Part shown: positions 8,690 to 17,256 of the stretch, piece after piece
How the letters are laid out: each line of letters opens with the position of its first letter
How positions within the stretch are numbered: the stretch's first letter is position 1
Assembly (NCBI GenBank): GCA_963805295.1
Contig: CAWDTW010000091.1
Span: 62,001-126,000, forward strand
Length of the DNA: 64,000 nucleotides
Direction of reading: 5' to 3'
From: Roseiarcus sp963805295
GTDB taxonomy: Bacteria > Pseudomonadota > Alphaproteobacteria > Rhizobiales > Beijerinckiaceae
Position numbers and translations under genes: made by a program
The notes under the pieces: generated by a model
Seen by the model: the letters and a program-made list of their open reading frames with translations, nothing else
The model's database searches: none
What the model was told of the DNA's origin: nothing

Positions 8690-8844
8690 CCTCGGCGGAA
8701 GCATACAACAATAATTGTACGTTAACAAGCGGAAGGCCCGGCCCTGCTGCGCTATGTCGCATGCAAGCGCCAGCTAAAGCATGATAGGGCGCGCGCGCGA
8801 AGCCTGAGACAGGGGTTGGAGAGAGGGGTTGGAGAGAGGGATTC

Positions 8845-9618
8845 ATGAGCGCATTCCATCACGAGCGCGTCCTCAAGGTGCACCATTGGACCGACCGCCT
8901 GTTCAGCTTCCGCACCACGCGCACGCCGACCTTCCGCTTTCGCAGCGGCCAGTTCGTCATGATGGGCCTCGAGGGCGACGGCAAGCCGCTCATGCGCGCC
9001 TATTCGCTGGCGAGCGCCCATTACGACGACGAACTCGAGTTCTTCTCGATCAAGGTCCCGAACGGGCCGCTGACCTCGCGCCTGCAGCACCTCAAGGAGG
9101 GCGACCAGATCCTCGTCGGCCGCAAGCCGACCGGCACGCTCGTCGTCGACAACCTGCGCCCCGGCCGGACGCTCTTCCTGCTCGGCACCGGTACCGGGCT
9201 CGCCCCGTTCCTCAGCATCATCAAGGACCCGGAGGCCTACGACAAGTTCGACCGCATCGCGGTCGCCCACGGCGTGCGGTGGGTCAAGGACCTCGCCTAC
9301 AGCGGCGCCATCGCCAAGGAACTGCCGAACGACGAACTGATCGGCGAGCTCGCGCGAGAAAAGCTCGTCTATTATCCGACCGTGACCCGCGAGCCGTTCC
9401 GCAATCAGGGCCGGCTCTCGCTCGCGCTCGCGACGAACCGGATGACCGACGCCCTCGGCCTGCCGCCGATCGACCCGGCCCACGACCGGTTCATGCTGTG
9501 CGGCAGCCCGGCGATGCTCGCCGACATCCGCGCCATCCTCGAGGCGCGCGGGTTCGAGGAGGGCAACACCGGGGAGCCCGGCGACTACGTGATCGAGAAG
9601 GCCTTCGTCGACAAGTGA
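8845..9618 (+). CDS. fpr: Ferredoxin--NADP(+) reductase
   Basis: The 257-residue flavoprotein has the FAD-binding motif RAYSLAS (near residue 52), followed by EFFSIKVPNGPLTS. The NADP-binding half carries LLGTGTGLAPFLSI and FMLCGSPAML, and the C-terminus is YVIEKAFVDK. This matches the bacterial Fpr subclass that exchanges electrons between NADPH and ferredoxin or flavodoxin in the cytosol. The leader contains a short direct duplication (GTTGGAGAGAGGG twice, 8815-8841) that provides a GAGAGGG ribosome site just before the ATG. Confidence 0.92.
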   Translation: MSAFHHERVLKVHHWTDRLFSFRTTRTPTFRFRSGQFVMMGLEGDGKPLMRAYSLASAHYDDELEFFSIKVPNGPLTSRLQHLKEGDQILVGRKPTGTLVVDNLRPGRTLFLLGTGTGLAPFLSIIKDPEAYDKFDRIAVAHGVRWVKDLAYSGAIAKELPNDELIGELAREKLVYYPTVTREPFRNQGRLSLALATNRMTDALGLPPIDPAHDRFMLCGSPAMLADIRAILEARGFEEGNTGEPGDYVIEKAFVDK

Positions 9619-9644
9619 CGGCGCCGGGGGGACGCCCCGCTTGG

Positions 9645-9730
9645 CCCGGCTCCGCGGGGCGAGGGCGGGAGGGGCGGCGCGAGAGCGCGCGGATTGAAGC
9701 CGAGCGAGCGTTTTCAAAGCGTTAGGCGCT
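9645..9730 (-). repeat. Dispersed intergenic repeat (GGCGCCTAACGCTTTGAAAA type), copy 2
   Basis: On the minus strand this repeats the 2711-2797 sequence with few changes. It runs from just after fpr up to the left end of the next IS. The join with MITE-type sequence across the IS (11484 onward) mirrors the MITE/repeat junction at 2705-2711. Confidence 0.6.
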
Positions 9731-9736
9731 CGGTTG

Positions 9737-11480
9737 GTAACAGGGGCAAAAGTCCGGGCGAGGGGTCGATGTGCGTCTGGCTTGCGGGTGCGGCTAATTG
9801 ACTCGGGGCGCGGGTAGAGGATCTCACGAATCGGCGGTTTTCTGTCTCGATGGGGCATGTCGCCGCCACCGGACATCGACGCGCTTTCTGCTTCTGAACT
9901 CAAGAGCTTGGTGTTGAAGCTTTTCGAGGAGGCGAGGGAACTTCGGCGGACGGTCGCGGCGCTGCGTGACGAGATCGCGCGGCTGAAGGGTGGGCCTGGG
10001 CGTCCGGACATCAAGGCGAACACCAAGCCCAGCGGCATGGAAAAGGCGAGCGAAGCGCAACCGGCGGACCCGTCTGGCGAGCGCCGTCGGCGCGGCTCGA
10101 CGCGGGTGAAGTTGACGATCCATGAGGAGCGCAAGCTCGAAGCCGAAGCGCCGCCCGGCTCGCGTTTCAAAGGCTATGCGGGCTTCCTGGTGCAGGATTT
10201 GATGATCCGCACGCATGTCACCCACTTTCAGCGGGAATGCTGGCGGACACCGGACGGGAGGACGGTGATGGCGCCCTTGCCGGCGGGCGTCGATGGTCAT
10301 TTCGGACCTGAGCTGCGCCGCTTCGTGCTCGCCCAATATCATCAGGGACAGGTCACGGCGGCGCGACTGGTCGCGCTGTTGCGCGGGTTCGGCATCGTCA
10401 TCTCCAAACGGCAGGTGGTTCGCCTGCTGACCGCCGGCAAAGAGGGCTTCCTGGACGAAGCCCGCGCCGTGCTGCGGGCCGGCTTGACCAACGCGGCGTG
10501 GATCACCGCCGACGACACCGGGGCGCGCCACAAAGGCAAGAACGGGTTCTGCACCCAGATCGGCAACGCCGATTTCACCTGGTTCGGGACCACGGGTTCA
10601 AAGAGCCGCCTCAACTTCCTCGAGCTGTTGCGCGCCGGGCATGGCGATTACGTCGTCAACGCCGAAGCCTTGGCCTATATGCGCGCCCGCGCGCTCGCCG
10701 GCCCGGTCATCGCCCAGCTGAGCGAGCATGAGAATCGCGTCTTCGCCGATCGGGCGGCCTGGAACGCTCATCTCGACCGGCTCGGCGTCACGGCCCTCAA
10801 GGTCAACCCCGATCCCGAGCTGATCGCCACCGAGGGCGCTTTGTGGGGCAGCATCAAGGCGCATGGTTTGCTCGCCGACACCGTGATCGTGAGCGACGAC
10901 GCCGGCCAATTCAACGTCGGCCAGCATGGCCTGTGCTGGGTCCATGCCGAACGTCTGGTCCACAAACTCGATACGTTCACCGACGCCCAACGCGCCGCGC
11001 AGAGCCGCATCCGCGGCCTGATCTGGCGGTTCTACCGCAGTCTCAAGGCTTGGCGCCGCCATCCGTCCCCGGCGCGCAAGGCGACCTTGTCGGCGCGCTT
11101 CGATCGCATCTTCAGCCACAAGACCGGCTTCGCAACTCTCGACCGCTTATTGGCGCGCCTGCGCGCCAATAAGAGCGAATTGCTGATGGTGCTCGAAAGG
11201 CCCGAGATCCCGCTCAACACCAATGGCTCCGAGAACGACATTCGCTGCCAGGTCACCAAGCGAGAAATCAGCGGCGGAACCCGCAGCGACGCCGGCCGAG
11301 CCTGTCGCGACGCCTTTCTCGGGCTCTACAAGACCTGCGCCAAGAACGGCCTCGCCTTCTGGGACTATCTCGGCGCACGCCTCGCGGTTCCAGGCTGCCA
11401 GGAAATGCCCAACCTCGCCCAAATCGTCAGCGCCATCGCGCCAAGGCCGCCCTGAGCGCCCCGACTTTTGCCCCTCTTAC
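9737..11480 (+). mobile_element. IS66-like insertion sequence with 8-bp target duplication
   Basis: The ends are GTAACAGGGGCAAAAGTCCG at 9737 and, on the minus strand from 11480, GTAAGAGGGGCAAAAGTCGG. The flanking octamers are CTCGGTTG (9729-9736) and CTCGGTTT (11481-11488), an 8-bp duplication with one mismatch, as expected for IS66. One transposase gene fills the element. It interrupted a repeat/MITE junction. Confidence 0.85.
9857..11455 (+). CDS. IS66-like family transposase
   Basis: The 532-residue protein starts with an acidic coiled coil (SELKSLVLKLFEEARELRRT) and a KPSGM linker. It carries AAWITADDTGARHKGKNGFC (first catalytic Asp near residue 215), VIVSDDAGQFNVG (second Asp) and PLNTNGSENDIRCQVTKREI (Glu region, equivalent to the NNxAE motif of IS66). 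This is a distinct branch of the IS66 superfamily. The frame is intact and the element is complete, so it may be active. Confidence 0.85.
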   Translation: MSPPPDIDALSASELKSLVLKLFEEARELRRTVAALRDEIARLKGGPGRPDIKANTKPSGMEKASEAQPADPSGERRRRGSTRVKLTIHEERKLEAEAPPGSRFKGYAGFLVQDLMIRTHVTHFQRECWRTPDGRTVMAPLPAGVDGHFGPELRRFVLAQYHQGQVTAARLVALLRGFGIVISKRQVVRLLTAGKEGFLDEARAVLRAGLTNAAWITADDTGARHKGKNGFCTQIGNADFTWFGTTGSKSRLNFLELLRAGHGDYVVNAEALAYMRARALAGPVIAQLSEHENRVFADRAAWNAHLDRLGVTALKVNPDPELIATEGALWGSIKAHGLLADTVIVSDDAGQFNVGQHGLCWVHAERLVHKLDTFTDAQRAAQSRIRGLIWRFYRSLKAWRRHPSPARKATLSARFDRIFSHKTGFATLDRLLARLRANKSELLMVLERPEIPLNTNGSENDIRCQVTKREISGGTRSDAGRACRDAFLGLYKTCAKNGLAFWDYLGARLAVPGCQEMPNLAQIVSAIAPRPP

Positions 11481-11483
11481 CTC

Positions 11484-11524
11484 GGTTTGTGCAGTTGCGT
11501 GCCCTGACTTTTGCCCCTCTTACC
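11484..11524 (-). repeat. MITE end fragment related to the GTAACCGGGG element
   Basis: TTTGTGCAGTTGCGTGCCCT followed by GACTTTTGCCCCTCTTAC matches the last 40 bases of the MITE at 791-934, but its terminus is the AGGGGCAAAAGTC type used by the neighbouring IS66-like element. It may be a hybrid or an ancestor of both end types. Confidence 0.5.
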
Positions 11525-11985
11525 CAAAAAACTGTCCCTTCCGCGTCGACGCCGCTCTCCCCCGGGACCGAAAGGCGGGGGCGCGGCCGACGCTCCCGGA
11601 CGCAGGGAAGGAATTCCAAGCCACACTGAACGAATTCCAAGCCAGACCGAACGAATTCCAAGCCAGACTGAACAAAATCCAAGCCAAACTGAAGGAAAAC
11701 CAAATTTTCCTGAAGGAAATCCAAATCGATTTCCTTCCTCGAAATGAGCCTTTTCAAGGGGTTATCCCCGACTCCGAACTCCGGTCGAAAAGGCCTTTGC
11801 CGCGCCATTCCCCGGCCAAGGACCGCCTGGATGGCCGGGGATCCCCGGGTTTGACCCGGGGACGGCCTCGGCATAGGTCCCGGGTTGAGCCTCGGCGCCG
11901 GCCGCTGGCCGCGCATTGCCGATTTCGATCGCATCCATGGGGACCAAGATAACGCTGGTTTCTATTTTCCGGAAGCAAACGTTCG
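11525..11985 (-). repeat. Dispersed 21-bp-tandem (heptad) repeat element, copy B
   Basis: Six 21-bp units with a GAATTCCAAGCCAGAC-type core lie at about 11609-11735. GCCTTTTCAAGGGGTTATCC (11751-11770) and, on the minus strand, CCCATGGATGCGATCGAAAT (about 11943-11924) mark the same internal order as copy A at 386-780. On the minus strand the array reads DLDFLQE, NLVFLQF, GLDFVQS, GLEFVRS and so on, without a stop. A palindromic GGATCCCCGGGTTTGACCCG stretch is inserted near 11840. No gene is supported here. Together with the MITE fragment it fills the gap up to chrA. Confidence 0.75.
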
Positions 11986-12078
11986 AACGACATTGACGAG
12001 ACATATTCCGGCGCCGCTCCGGCGGCGGCAAATGAGCCCTTCCCAACGACCCGACCGCTGGCCAAACGCGAGTGTCCC

Positions 12079-13269
12079 TTATCCCACCCGCAAGACCCCC
12101 AGAACGACGCCCGCGGCGGCGGTCGATGCAACCACGGCGAGCGGCGGCGCCCGCCAGACGACGAGGGCGGCGAAGCCCGCCGCGGCGACGGCGAAATCCG
12201 CCGGTCCGCCGACCGCGCTCGTCCAGACGGGGTCGTAGAGCGCGGAAGCGAGCAGGCCCACGACCGCGGCGTTGACCCCGGCCATCGCGGCGCGCGCGCC
12301 CGTCCGACCCCGAAGCCCATTCCAGTAGGGCAGCGCGCCCATCAGGATCAGCATCCCCGGCGCAAAGATCGCGACGAGCGCCAGCGCCGCGCCGAGCGCG
12401 CCGCCCGGCACGCCCGCGACCGCGCCGAGGTAGGCTGCGAACGTGAAGAGCGGGCCGGGAACGGCCTGCGCCGCGCCGTAGCCCGCCAGAAACGCGCTCT
12501 GGGAGACAAAGCCGGGCGCGACGACCGCGCCCTGCAGCAAGGGCAGCACGACATGGCCGCCACCGAAGACCAGTGCGCCGGAGCGGGTGATCGCAGCGAG
12601 GAACGCCAGCGCTCTTTCGCGCGCCGGCAGGAAGGAGAGCGCCAGCAGCGCGAAGTACGCGGCGAGGAAGACGAACCCCGTGCGGCGGGAGATCGGCGCC
12701 GCCGCGCCGCCGCCCGCGGCTTCGGCGCCCTGCCGGCAGACGGCGAGCCCGAGGAGGCCGCCCGCGACGATCCCGCCGATCTGGCTCATGCCCCCCGGCG
12801 CGAAGGCCATCAGGATGAGGGCGAGGATCGCGATCGCGGCGCGCGGCTTATCGGGCGCGAGGCTCTGCGCCATGCCGAGCACCGCTTGCGCGACGATGGC
12901 GACCGCGACGAGCTTCAGGCCATGCAGCAGCCCTTCGCCGGCGGCCCCTCTGAGCGCGCCGGCGCCATAAGCCACCAGCGTCATCGCGATCGCCGAGGGC
13001 AGCGTGAACCCGGCCCAGGCGGCAAGGCCGCCGAGGTAGCCCGCGCGCATGAGGCCGATCGCGAAGCCCGCCTGACTGCTCGCCGGGCCGGGCAGGAACT
13101 GGCACAGCGCGAGAAGATCGGCGTAAGCGCGCTCGTCGAGCCAGCCGCGGTTCACGACGAACGCGTTGCGAAAGTATCCGAGATGCGCGACCGGCCCGCC
13201 GAAACTGGTCAAACCGAGCTTCAGGAAGGCGCGCAGGACTTCGAGGGGCGAGCCACGCGCCGCGCTCAC
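12079..13269 (-). CDS. chrA: Chromate transporter, CHR family (two-domain ChrA)
   Basis: The protein has two homologous hydrophobic halves, each with the CHR signature: KLGLTSFGGPVAHLGYFRN with CQFLPGPASSQ near the N-terminus, and FGGGHVVLPLLQ with AQAVPGPLFTFAAYLG in the second half. The roughly 396-residue length equals the bidomain ChrA exporters that expel chromate using proton motive force. The GTG at 13269 is chosen because upstream sequence belongs to a diverged dispersed repeat. A TTG at 13317 is also in frame. No regulator is adjacent. Confidence 0.85.
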   Translation of the reverse strand: MSAARGSPLEVLRAFLKLGLTSFGGPVAHLGYFRNAFVVNRGWLDERAYADLLALCQFLPGPASSQAGFAIGLMRAGYLGGLAAWAGFTLPSAIAMTLVAYGAGALRGAAGEGLLHGLKLVAVAIVAQAVLGMAQSLAPDKPRAAIAILALILMAFAPGGMSQIGGIVAGGLLGLAVCRQGAEAAGGGAAAPISRRTGFVFLAAYFALLALSFLPARERALAFLAAITRSGALVFGGGHVVLPLLQGAVVAPGFVSQSAFLAGYGAAQAVPGPLFTFAAYLGAVAGVPGGALGAALALVAIFAPGMLILMGALPYWNGLRGRTGARAAMAGVNAAVVGLLASALYDPVWTSAVGGPADFAVAAAGFAALVVWRAPPLAVVASTAAAGVVLGVLRVG

Positions 13270-13368
13270 GCCGCCGCCATGAGCAAGCGCTTCTCGAACG
13301 CGCGATTCTGACGCCAATCAAAACTCTTCAGAGTGTTAGGCGCCATATTCTGCAAACTTGCAAACTTC

Positions 13369-13530
13369 GTAACTCCCAAGCGTCTCTTCGGTTCGACTTC
13401 CCCTGGCGCCGTGCCATTTCCAGGCGCGGATTCTATCTTTTCAAGCCTTTGTGGCGCCATTTCCGGGCGACCTGGAGCCTGCCCGAGCTTGGGCGAAGGA
13501 AGGCGAGGGCGAGGGCGGCTTGGGAGTCAC
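13369..13530. repeat. Possible IS66-related MITE
   Basis: A 162-bp segment begins GTAACTCCCAAGC and ends, inverted, with GTGACTCCCAAGC. These match the ends of the IS66 element at 935-2543. It contains two copies of a GCGCCATTTCC-type palindromic motif also found in the tandem array at 26527. It has no coding capacity of note. The rest of the 13270-13712 gap holds no gene I can support. Confidence 0.5.
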
Positions 13531-13712
13531 GCAACTTCGCGCAGTCCTTCGACCGTCCGGGAGACCTTTTCTCGAAAAAGCGCGTTCAATCCACGCTCGC
13601 GCACGGTCCCTCCTGTCCCCGCCGACACGACGGTCCGCGGCGCCAGCCTTGAAAAGGAAACCACGAGGCCGGCCGTCTGGCAAGAAAATGTCGGTTTTTT
13701 AGAGTGGCATGG

Positions 13713-14035
13713 TTAGAGCGGCATCGGCTGCTTCGGCGGATCCGCGGCGGGACCCGCCGGACGGGTCGGAAGATCAGCGATTTCACGCCCTGCCCGCTCC
13801 TCGGCGAGGCGAATGTCGTAAGCGCTTTGCAAGTTGACTCAGAACTGGGCGCTCACGCCGAACCAATGCCCGAGACGAAGGGCGGCGCCGGCGGTGACGC
13901 TGCGGCGTCCGCGGACGATATGCGTCACGCGACTGGGCGGGACCTTGATCTGCCGCGAAAGCTCGGTCGGCGTGACGCCAAGCTCGGTCAGCTCCTCAAG
14001 GAGAATTCACCGGGGTGGATGGCGGGGCGCGGCAT
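13713..14035 (-). pseudogene. higA-like antitoxin, decayed
   Basis: The minus strand from ATG 14035 reads MPRPAIHPGE, then after a one-base loss at GAATTC 14003-14008 continues LLEELTELGVTPTELSRQIK, VPPSRVTHIVRGRRSVTAG and ALRLGHWFGVSAQF. This is the HigA/VapI-type XRE antitoxin. The next codon, Trp in the family, is a TGA stop. The frame then continues as VNLQSAYDIRLAEERAG to 13713. A frameshift plus a nonsense change make it non-functional as read. It follows the toxin remnant by 14 bp, the usual higB-higA order. Confidence 0.75.
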
Positions 14036-14049
14036 AGCTCAAGTTCCTC

Positions 14050-14240
14050 TCAATGATAGTCCGCGATTTCGACGTTGGACGGGGCGGTTGCGTCCTGGGG
14101 CCATTCGAAACAGATGCGCCACGCACGTTGACGCGGATGCTGTATTGCCCTGCCCGGTCGCCTTTCAGCGCCTCGAGGCGATTGCTGGGCAAAGCCCGCA
14201 GATCCTCAACGCACTTTTCGATCCGCGATCCTGACGCGCG
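14050..14240 (-). pseudogene. higB-like (RelE superfamily) toxin, fragment with frameshift
   Basis: The fragment reads DLRALPSNRLEALKGDRAGQ, YSIRVN and, after a one-base shift near 14120, WRICFEWPQDATAPSNVEI then ADYH with a stop at 14050. This is the core of HigB-type mRNA interferases. The N-terminal third is missing, and sequence upstream belongs to another reading frame. Toxin activity is very unlikely. Confidence 0.7.
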
Positions 14241-14253
14241 AGAACGCCCAACG

Positions 14254-14481
14254 TCAAAATGGAATATCGTCGTCGATAGCAGAATCGGGTTCGGGTACGC
14301 GTGGGGGCGGCGGCTCAAGCCGCTTTCGCTCGATGGGAGCGGGAAGTCGGGGGCTCAAGCGGTCTTCGAGTTGTATAGCTTGCCCGAGAAGGCGCGCAAC
14401 TGAATCGAACATGTCCCGAACAGGTTTAAGCTTTTCAAATCCCTCACCGATACCCGTGCAGAGCGCAGCAAAAAAGATCAT
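14254..14481 (-). CDS. C-terminal piece of an unknown protein ending in an SSB-like DDDIPF tip
   Basis: The 75-residue frame begins at the group II intron junction (reading upstream as LRQAG-MIFFAALCTGIGEGF) and ends in a Pro-rich tail, RLEPPPPRVPEPDSAIDDDI, then PF. A terminal DDDIPF is the protein-docking tip of bacterial single-stranded DNA-binding protein, but the body (KLKPVRDMFDSVARLLGQAI) is not an OB fold. It is probably the 3' end of a gene whose 5' part was lost at the intron junction. Function unknown. Confidence 0.4.
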   Translation of the reverse strand: MIFFAALCTGIGEGFEKLKPVRDMFDSVARLLGQAIQLEDRLSPRLPAPIERKRLEPPPPRVPEPDSAIDDDIPF

Positions 14482-14975
14482 ACCAGCCTGCCGCAGCTGC
14501 CGTCCCGGAACGTCGTTTCAAAGATCGGTTCAATCGCCATCTTGAGCGCCGTTTGCACGATGCGGTCCTTGACCGTCGGTATCCCCAGCGGACGGGTTTG
14601 CCCGCCGCCTTTGGGGATGCCGACGCGCTTGACCGGCGCCGGCCGATATCGGCCGGAGTTCAATGTCTCATGAAGTTCGGCCAGATGGAGCTCAGCGCCC
14701 GCCGCAAACCGCTCAATGCTTTGACCATCAATTCCGCTCGATCCCCTGTTCCGCTCGACCTTGGGCCACGCGGCTTCAAGGGTCTTAAGGGCGATGGCCG
14801 TATCCACCAAGCTGAACCATTTGCCTCCTTTGACGCCGTTGCCCAGCGCCGACTTCATGCGCTCCGTCCAGATCGACGCTTCCGCCCACCACCACGGATC
14901 TTTCATCCCGCGATCGTGGGCCTCTGTCCCTTGCGTAGCCTTCGCAGGCACTCCCGAGACGGCGTCTTGCGTCAT
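14478..14975 (-). CDS. ltrA: Group II intron reverse transcriptase/maturase, N-terminal fragment
   Basis: The 165 residues include the RT0 region (IALKTLEAAWPKVERNRGSS then GIDGQSIERF) and RT1 (YRPAPVKRVGIPKGGGQTRP then LGIPTVKDRIVQTALKMAIE). They end in FRDGSCGRLV, where the family continues SYGFRPxR. The palm domain with YADD, the maturase and the endonuclease domains are missing. The protein normally splices and mobilises its intron, and this copy cannot. Confidence 0.85.
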   Translation of the reverse strand: MTQDAVSGVPAKATQGTEAHDRGMKDPWWWAEASIWTERMKSALGNGVKGGKWFSLVDTAIALKTLEAAWPKVERNRGSSGIDGQSIERFAAGAELHLAELHETLNSGRYRPAPVKRVGIPKGGGQTRPLGIPTVKDRIVQTALKMAIEPIFETTFRDGSCGRLV

Positions 14976-15403
14976 GCCGGACCTCGCGCATCCAACTTCC
15001 TGCCTCCCTTCCCTCGGAGCGGTTTTGCTGGCCGCCCTTCTCGCCGCTCAAAAGCGGCTTCGGTATTATGAAGGCTCTGACTCCCGCCGCCCTCGCCTTA
15101 GGGCGACGGGTCTCTCCGCTTACACCGCCTTGCCTTCCCGACATTCCGCCCCCAACCACGCGAGCCGTCCGATGGCCGCTTTCTCAGTCGCCTCAGCGTC
15201 ATCGATCATTCCAGGCTTCGCCCTTATCCAGCAGGCTCGCCACGGGTTCACGCCGAATCGGGTTCGTTCTCCTACGGACGGGCGGTTCGCCTCCGGCTGC
15301 TTCCCACCCTGCCTCGCGGCGGCGCAGTTGCCTTCGGCTACACAGCTACGGCCTACTATGGCGGGGACTCGCACCCGCAGGCAAAGCGTCCTCGCGGACG
15401 CAC
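14482..15403 (-). mobile_element. Group II intron, 5' part only (3' end deleted)
   Basis: On the minus strand the sequence from 15403 starts GTGCGTCCGCGAGGACGC, then CCTGCGGGTGCGAGTC and GTAGCCGAAGGCAACTGC. This is the canonical 5' end and domain I of bacterial group II introns. The intron-encoded reverse transcriptase starts at 14975 and is cut near 14485. The catalytic domains V and VI and the 3' splice site are absent, so splicing is impossible in cis. Confidence 0.85.
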
Positions 15404-15557
15404 TGGATGGCCGGGACAAGCCCGGCCATGACGCGAAGAGCGTGTCACAAAATCATCTCACGGAGCCCCCCTAACGCCGCCGGCGCGAGCCTCTGCTCCA
15501 GCATGGCGGGCAGCGCTTAGGTCGTGGGCGAAGAGGCGGGCGCCGTCGACCCTCATC

Positions 15558-16247
15558 TCACAATCCTCTTGCCTTGAAGTACTTCAACATGGTCCAGACA
15601 GCGGCTTGCTGTTCATCGTCCATCTCATTCGGGTCGAGGTACATGAGAAGGACTTCTGACGGTTTCTTGCCCTCGATGCGAGACGTGTCCGGTTGAGGGC
15701 GTGACGTTGCTGCTTCGAATTCCCTTGTCGGCGCCTGTGCGGACGCGTGTTTTCTGCGCGGCGTCGGAGACCGAGGCTTCCGACCCTTCAGCACGCGGCC
15801 GCTTATAATCACGCCCGCATCATTCGCGGCATAAAGAAAGAATGTCACGCACTTCTGGACAACCGCGTCCGCAGCCGGGAAAGCCTTCCTGAACGCCTCG
15901 TTGAAATGTGAAGGGGTCGCGCTTTCGAGGTCGATCGCGAATATCGGGGCGTATTCCTGCCGAAGCAGCTCCAAGAGCTTCTCGGGCCAATGCCCCGCGC
16001 CATGCGCGTTCACGAGCTCCTTGAGACGCTGCGTGGGATGTCCATGGTCTTCAATCAGACCGAGGAACCGAAGCGCGTGCATCAGCTGAGTGCCGACCAC
16101 GCCTGAAAAGCGTGTCAACACGCTGCGGTCGATGCGTGAGGGAACGCCGTGCTCATGAAGATCCTGGATGAACGTCTTGAACGTCCGATACGACGTGTAT
16201 GGCGGCGTTCTCGTGGACTTCGCCTGTTCCGGACTGCCGCCGGGCAT
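15558..16247 (-). CDS. DUF5343 domain-containing protein
   Basis: The N-terminal 150 residues (PPYTSYRTFKTFIQDLHEHG, VPSRIDRSVLTRFSG, LMHALRFLGLIEDHGHPTQR) match the DUF5343 pattern, a helical winged-helix-like domain of unknown role. The remainder is a low-complexity basic linker (KGRKPRSPTPRRKH) and a C-terminal helix (NEMDDEQQAAVWTMLKYFK). It lies alone next to the intron remnant, a setting where such genes often occur with mobile or defence DNA. The 229-residue frame is intact. Confidence 0.65.
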   Translation of the reverse strand: MPGGSPEQAKSTRTPPYTSYRTFKTFIQDLHEHGVPSRIDRSVLTRFSGVVGTQLMHALRFLGLIEDHGHPTQRLKELVNAHGAGHWPEKLLELLRQEYAPIFAIDLESATPSHFNEAFRKAFPAADAVVQKCVTFFLYAANDAGVIISGRVLKGRKPRSPTPRRKHASAQAPTREFEAATSRPQPDTSRIEGKKPSEVLLMYLDPNEMDDEQQAAVWTMLKYFKARGL

Positions 16248-16515
16248 GACGGTCTCCCCTCCGTTCGGAACGCCAACTACCCCTATTCGAGCCGCGCGGC
16301 AAATATACCGTATTCGCCACTCCTGTCGGACAGTTCGAAATAGGCGATTGCGCTGTCGGCCTTTCTACGTAACACATTGACGTTAATTGACTATTTATCC
16401 TGAAGAGACGGGTCGTGACAGCTGCGGCGTCCGAGAGTCTGCCTACGAGGAGAATAGCCGGACCATTCCATCTCGCGGCTGCAAACGCCGCAGCTTTAGC
16501 CATGGGAGTGCGCAA

Positions 16516-17058
16516 ATGCGGTGGACAGCCGAGGCGGTCGAGAATCTCAAAGGGCTGGCTCTCGAAGGACGAAGCGCGAGCGTCATCGCTGCGGCGCTCG
16601 GCGCGGCGTCCCGCAACGCCGTGATCGGCAAGGCGAACCGAATCGGGATCAAGCTCAACGGCGGCGGGCGCGCCTCTGCGCCCGGCGGGACGCCGGTTGG
16701 CGCGTATCGGGCGCCATTGGCTATTCCCCACCCCAAGCCCGTTCCCAGCAAGCAGAACTCCGCCCCCGCCCTCTCTCGTGAACCGGAGAGGAAGGCGGCA
16801 TGGACTCTTGCCGAAGCCGAGGTTGGGGAGATGCGGCGGGTGAGGTTCGAGGAAATTCGCGAATTCGCCTGCCGATGGCCACTCGGCGATCCGAGGAGCG
16901 GGGATTTCGCCTATTGCGGGCTCACGCCGGCCAAGGGCCACTCCTATTGCGCCGGCCATTGCCGGATGGCCTATCGCCCGCCAAAGGCGGGGGCGAGGCA
17001 AAGCCCGCATGAGCGGCGATGGTCCCGCGCACTCGCTAATCCGTGGCGGCTGCCCTGA
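16516..17058 (+). CDS. GcrA family cell-cycle regulator
   Basis: The N-terminus (MRWTAEAVENLKGLALEGRS, then SVIAAALG..SRNAVIGKANRIG) is the GcrA DNA-binding helix-turn-helix. The C-terminus (CRWPLGDPRSGDFAYCG, then SYCAGHCRMAYRP) is its conserved sigma70-contact domain. GcrA activates promoters carrying methylated GANTC sites with sigma70. The middle 60 residues are a variable basic/Pro linker. The ATG at 16516, preceded by GGGAG, is preferred over longer in-frame starts. At 180 residues it may be a paralogue rather than the master gcrA. Confidence 0.85.
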   Translation: MRWTAEAVENLKGLALEGRSASVIAAALGAASRNAVIGKANRIGIKLNGGGRASAPGGTPVGAYRAPLAIPHPKPVPSKQNSAPALSREPERKAAWTLAEAEVGEMRRVRFEEIREFACRWPLGDPRSGDFAYCGLTPAKGHSYCAGHCRMAYRPPKAGARQSPHERRWSRALANPWRLP

Positions 17059-17256
17059 GGGCGGCGAGCGATCCCGTCATTGCGCCTCCGACGACGCGTA
17101 GACGAAACCCAGCGGCTTAGGCGGCAATAGGGGCCAATTTGGCCCTTGAGGGCGTCGCAACGCCCGTCAAGCGCCTCATCCGGCGCTTCCCGCCACCTTC
17201 TCCCATCGGAGAAGGGGTCACGCGACTAACCTGCAAGTTTTGGCGGGAGCCCCCCT

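Noticed and set aside
14003..14008. higA frameshift as another GANTC insertion
   Set aside because: Restoring HigA needs a base added, not removed, so it does not follow the GANTC-to-GANTTC pattern.
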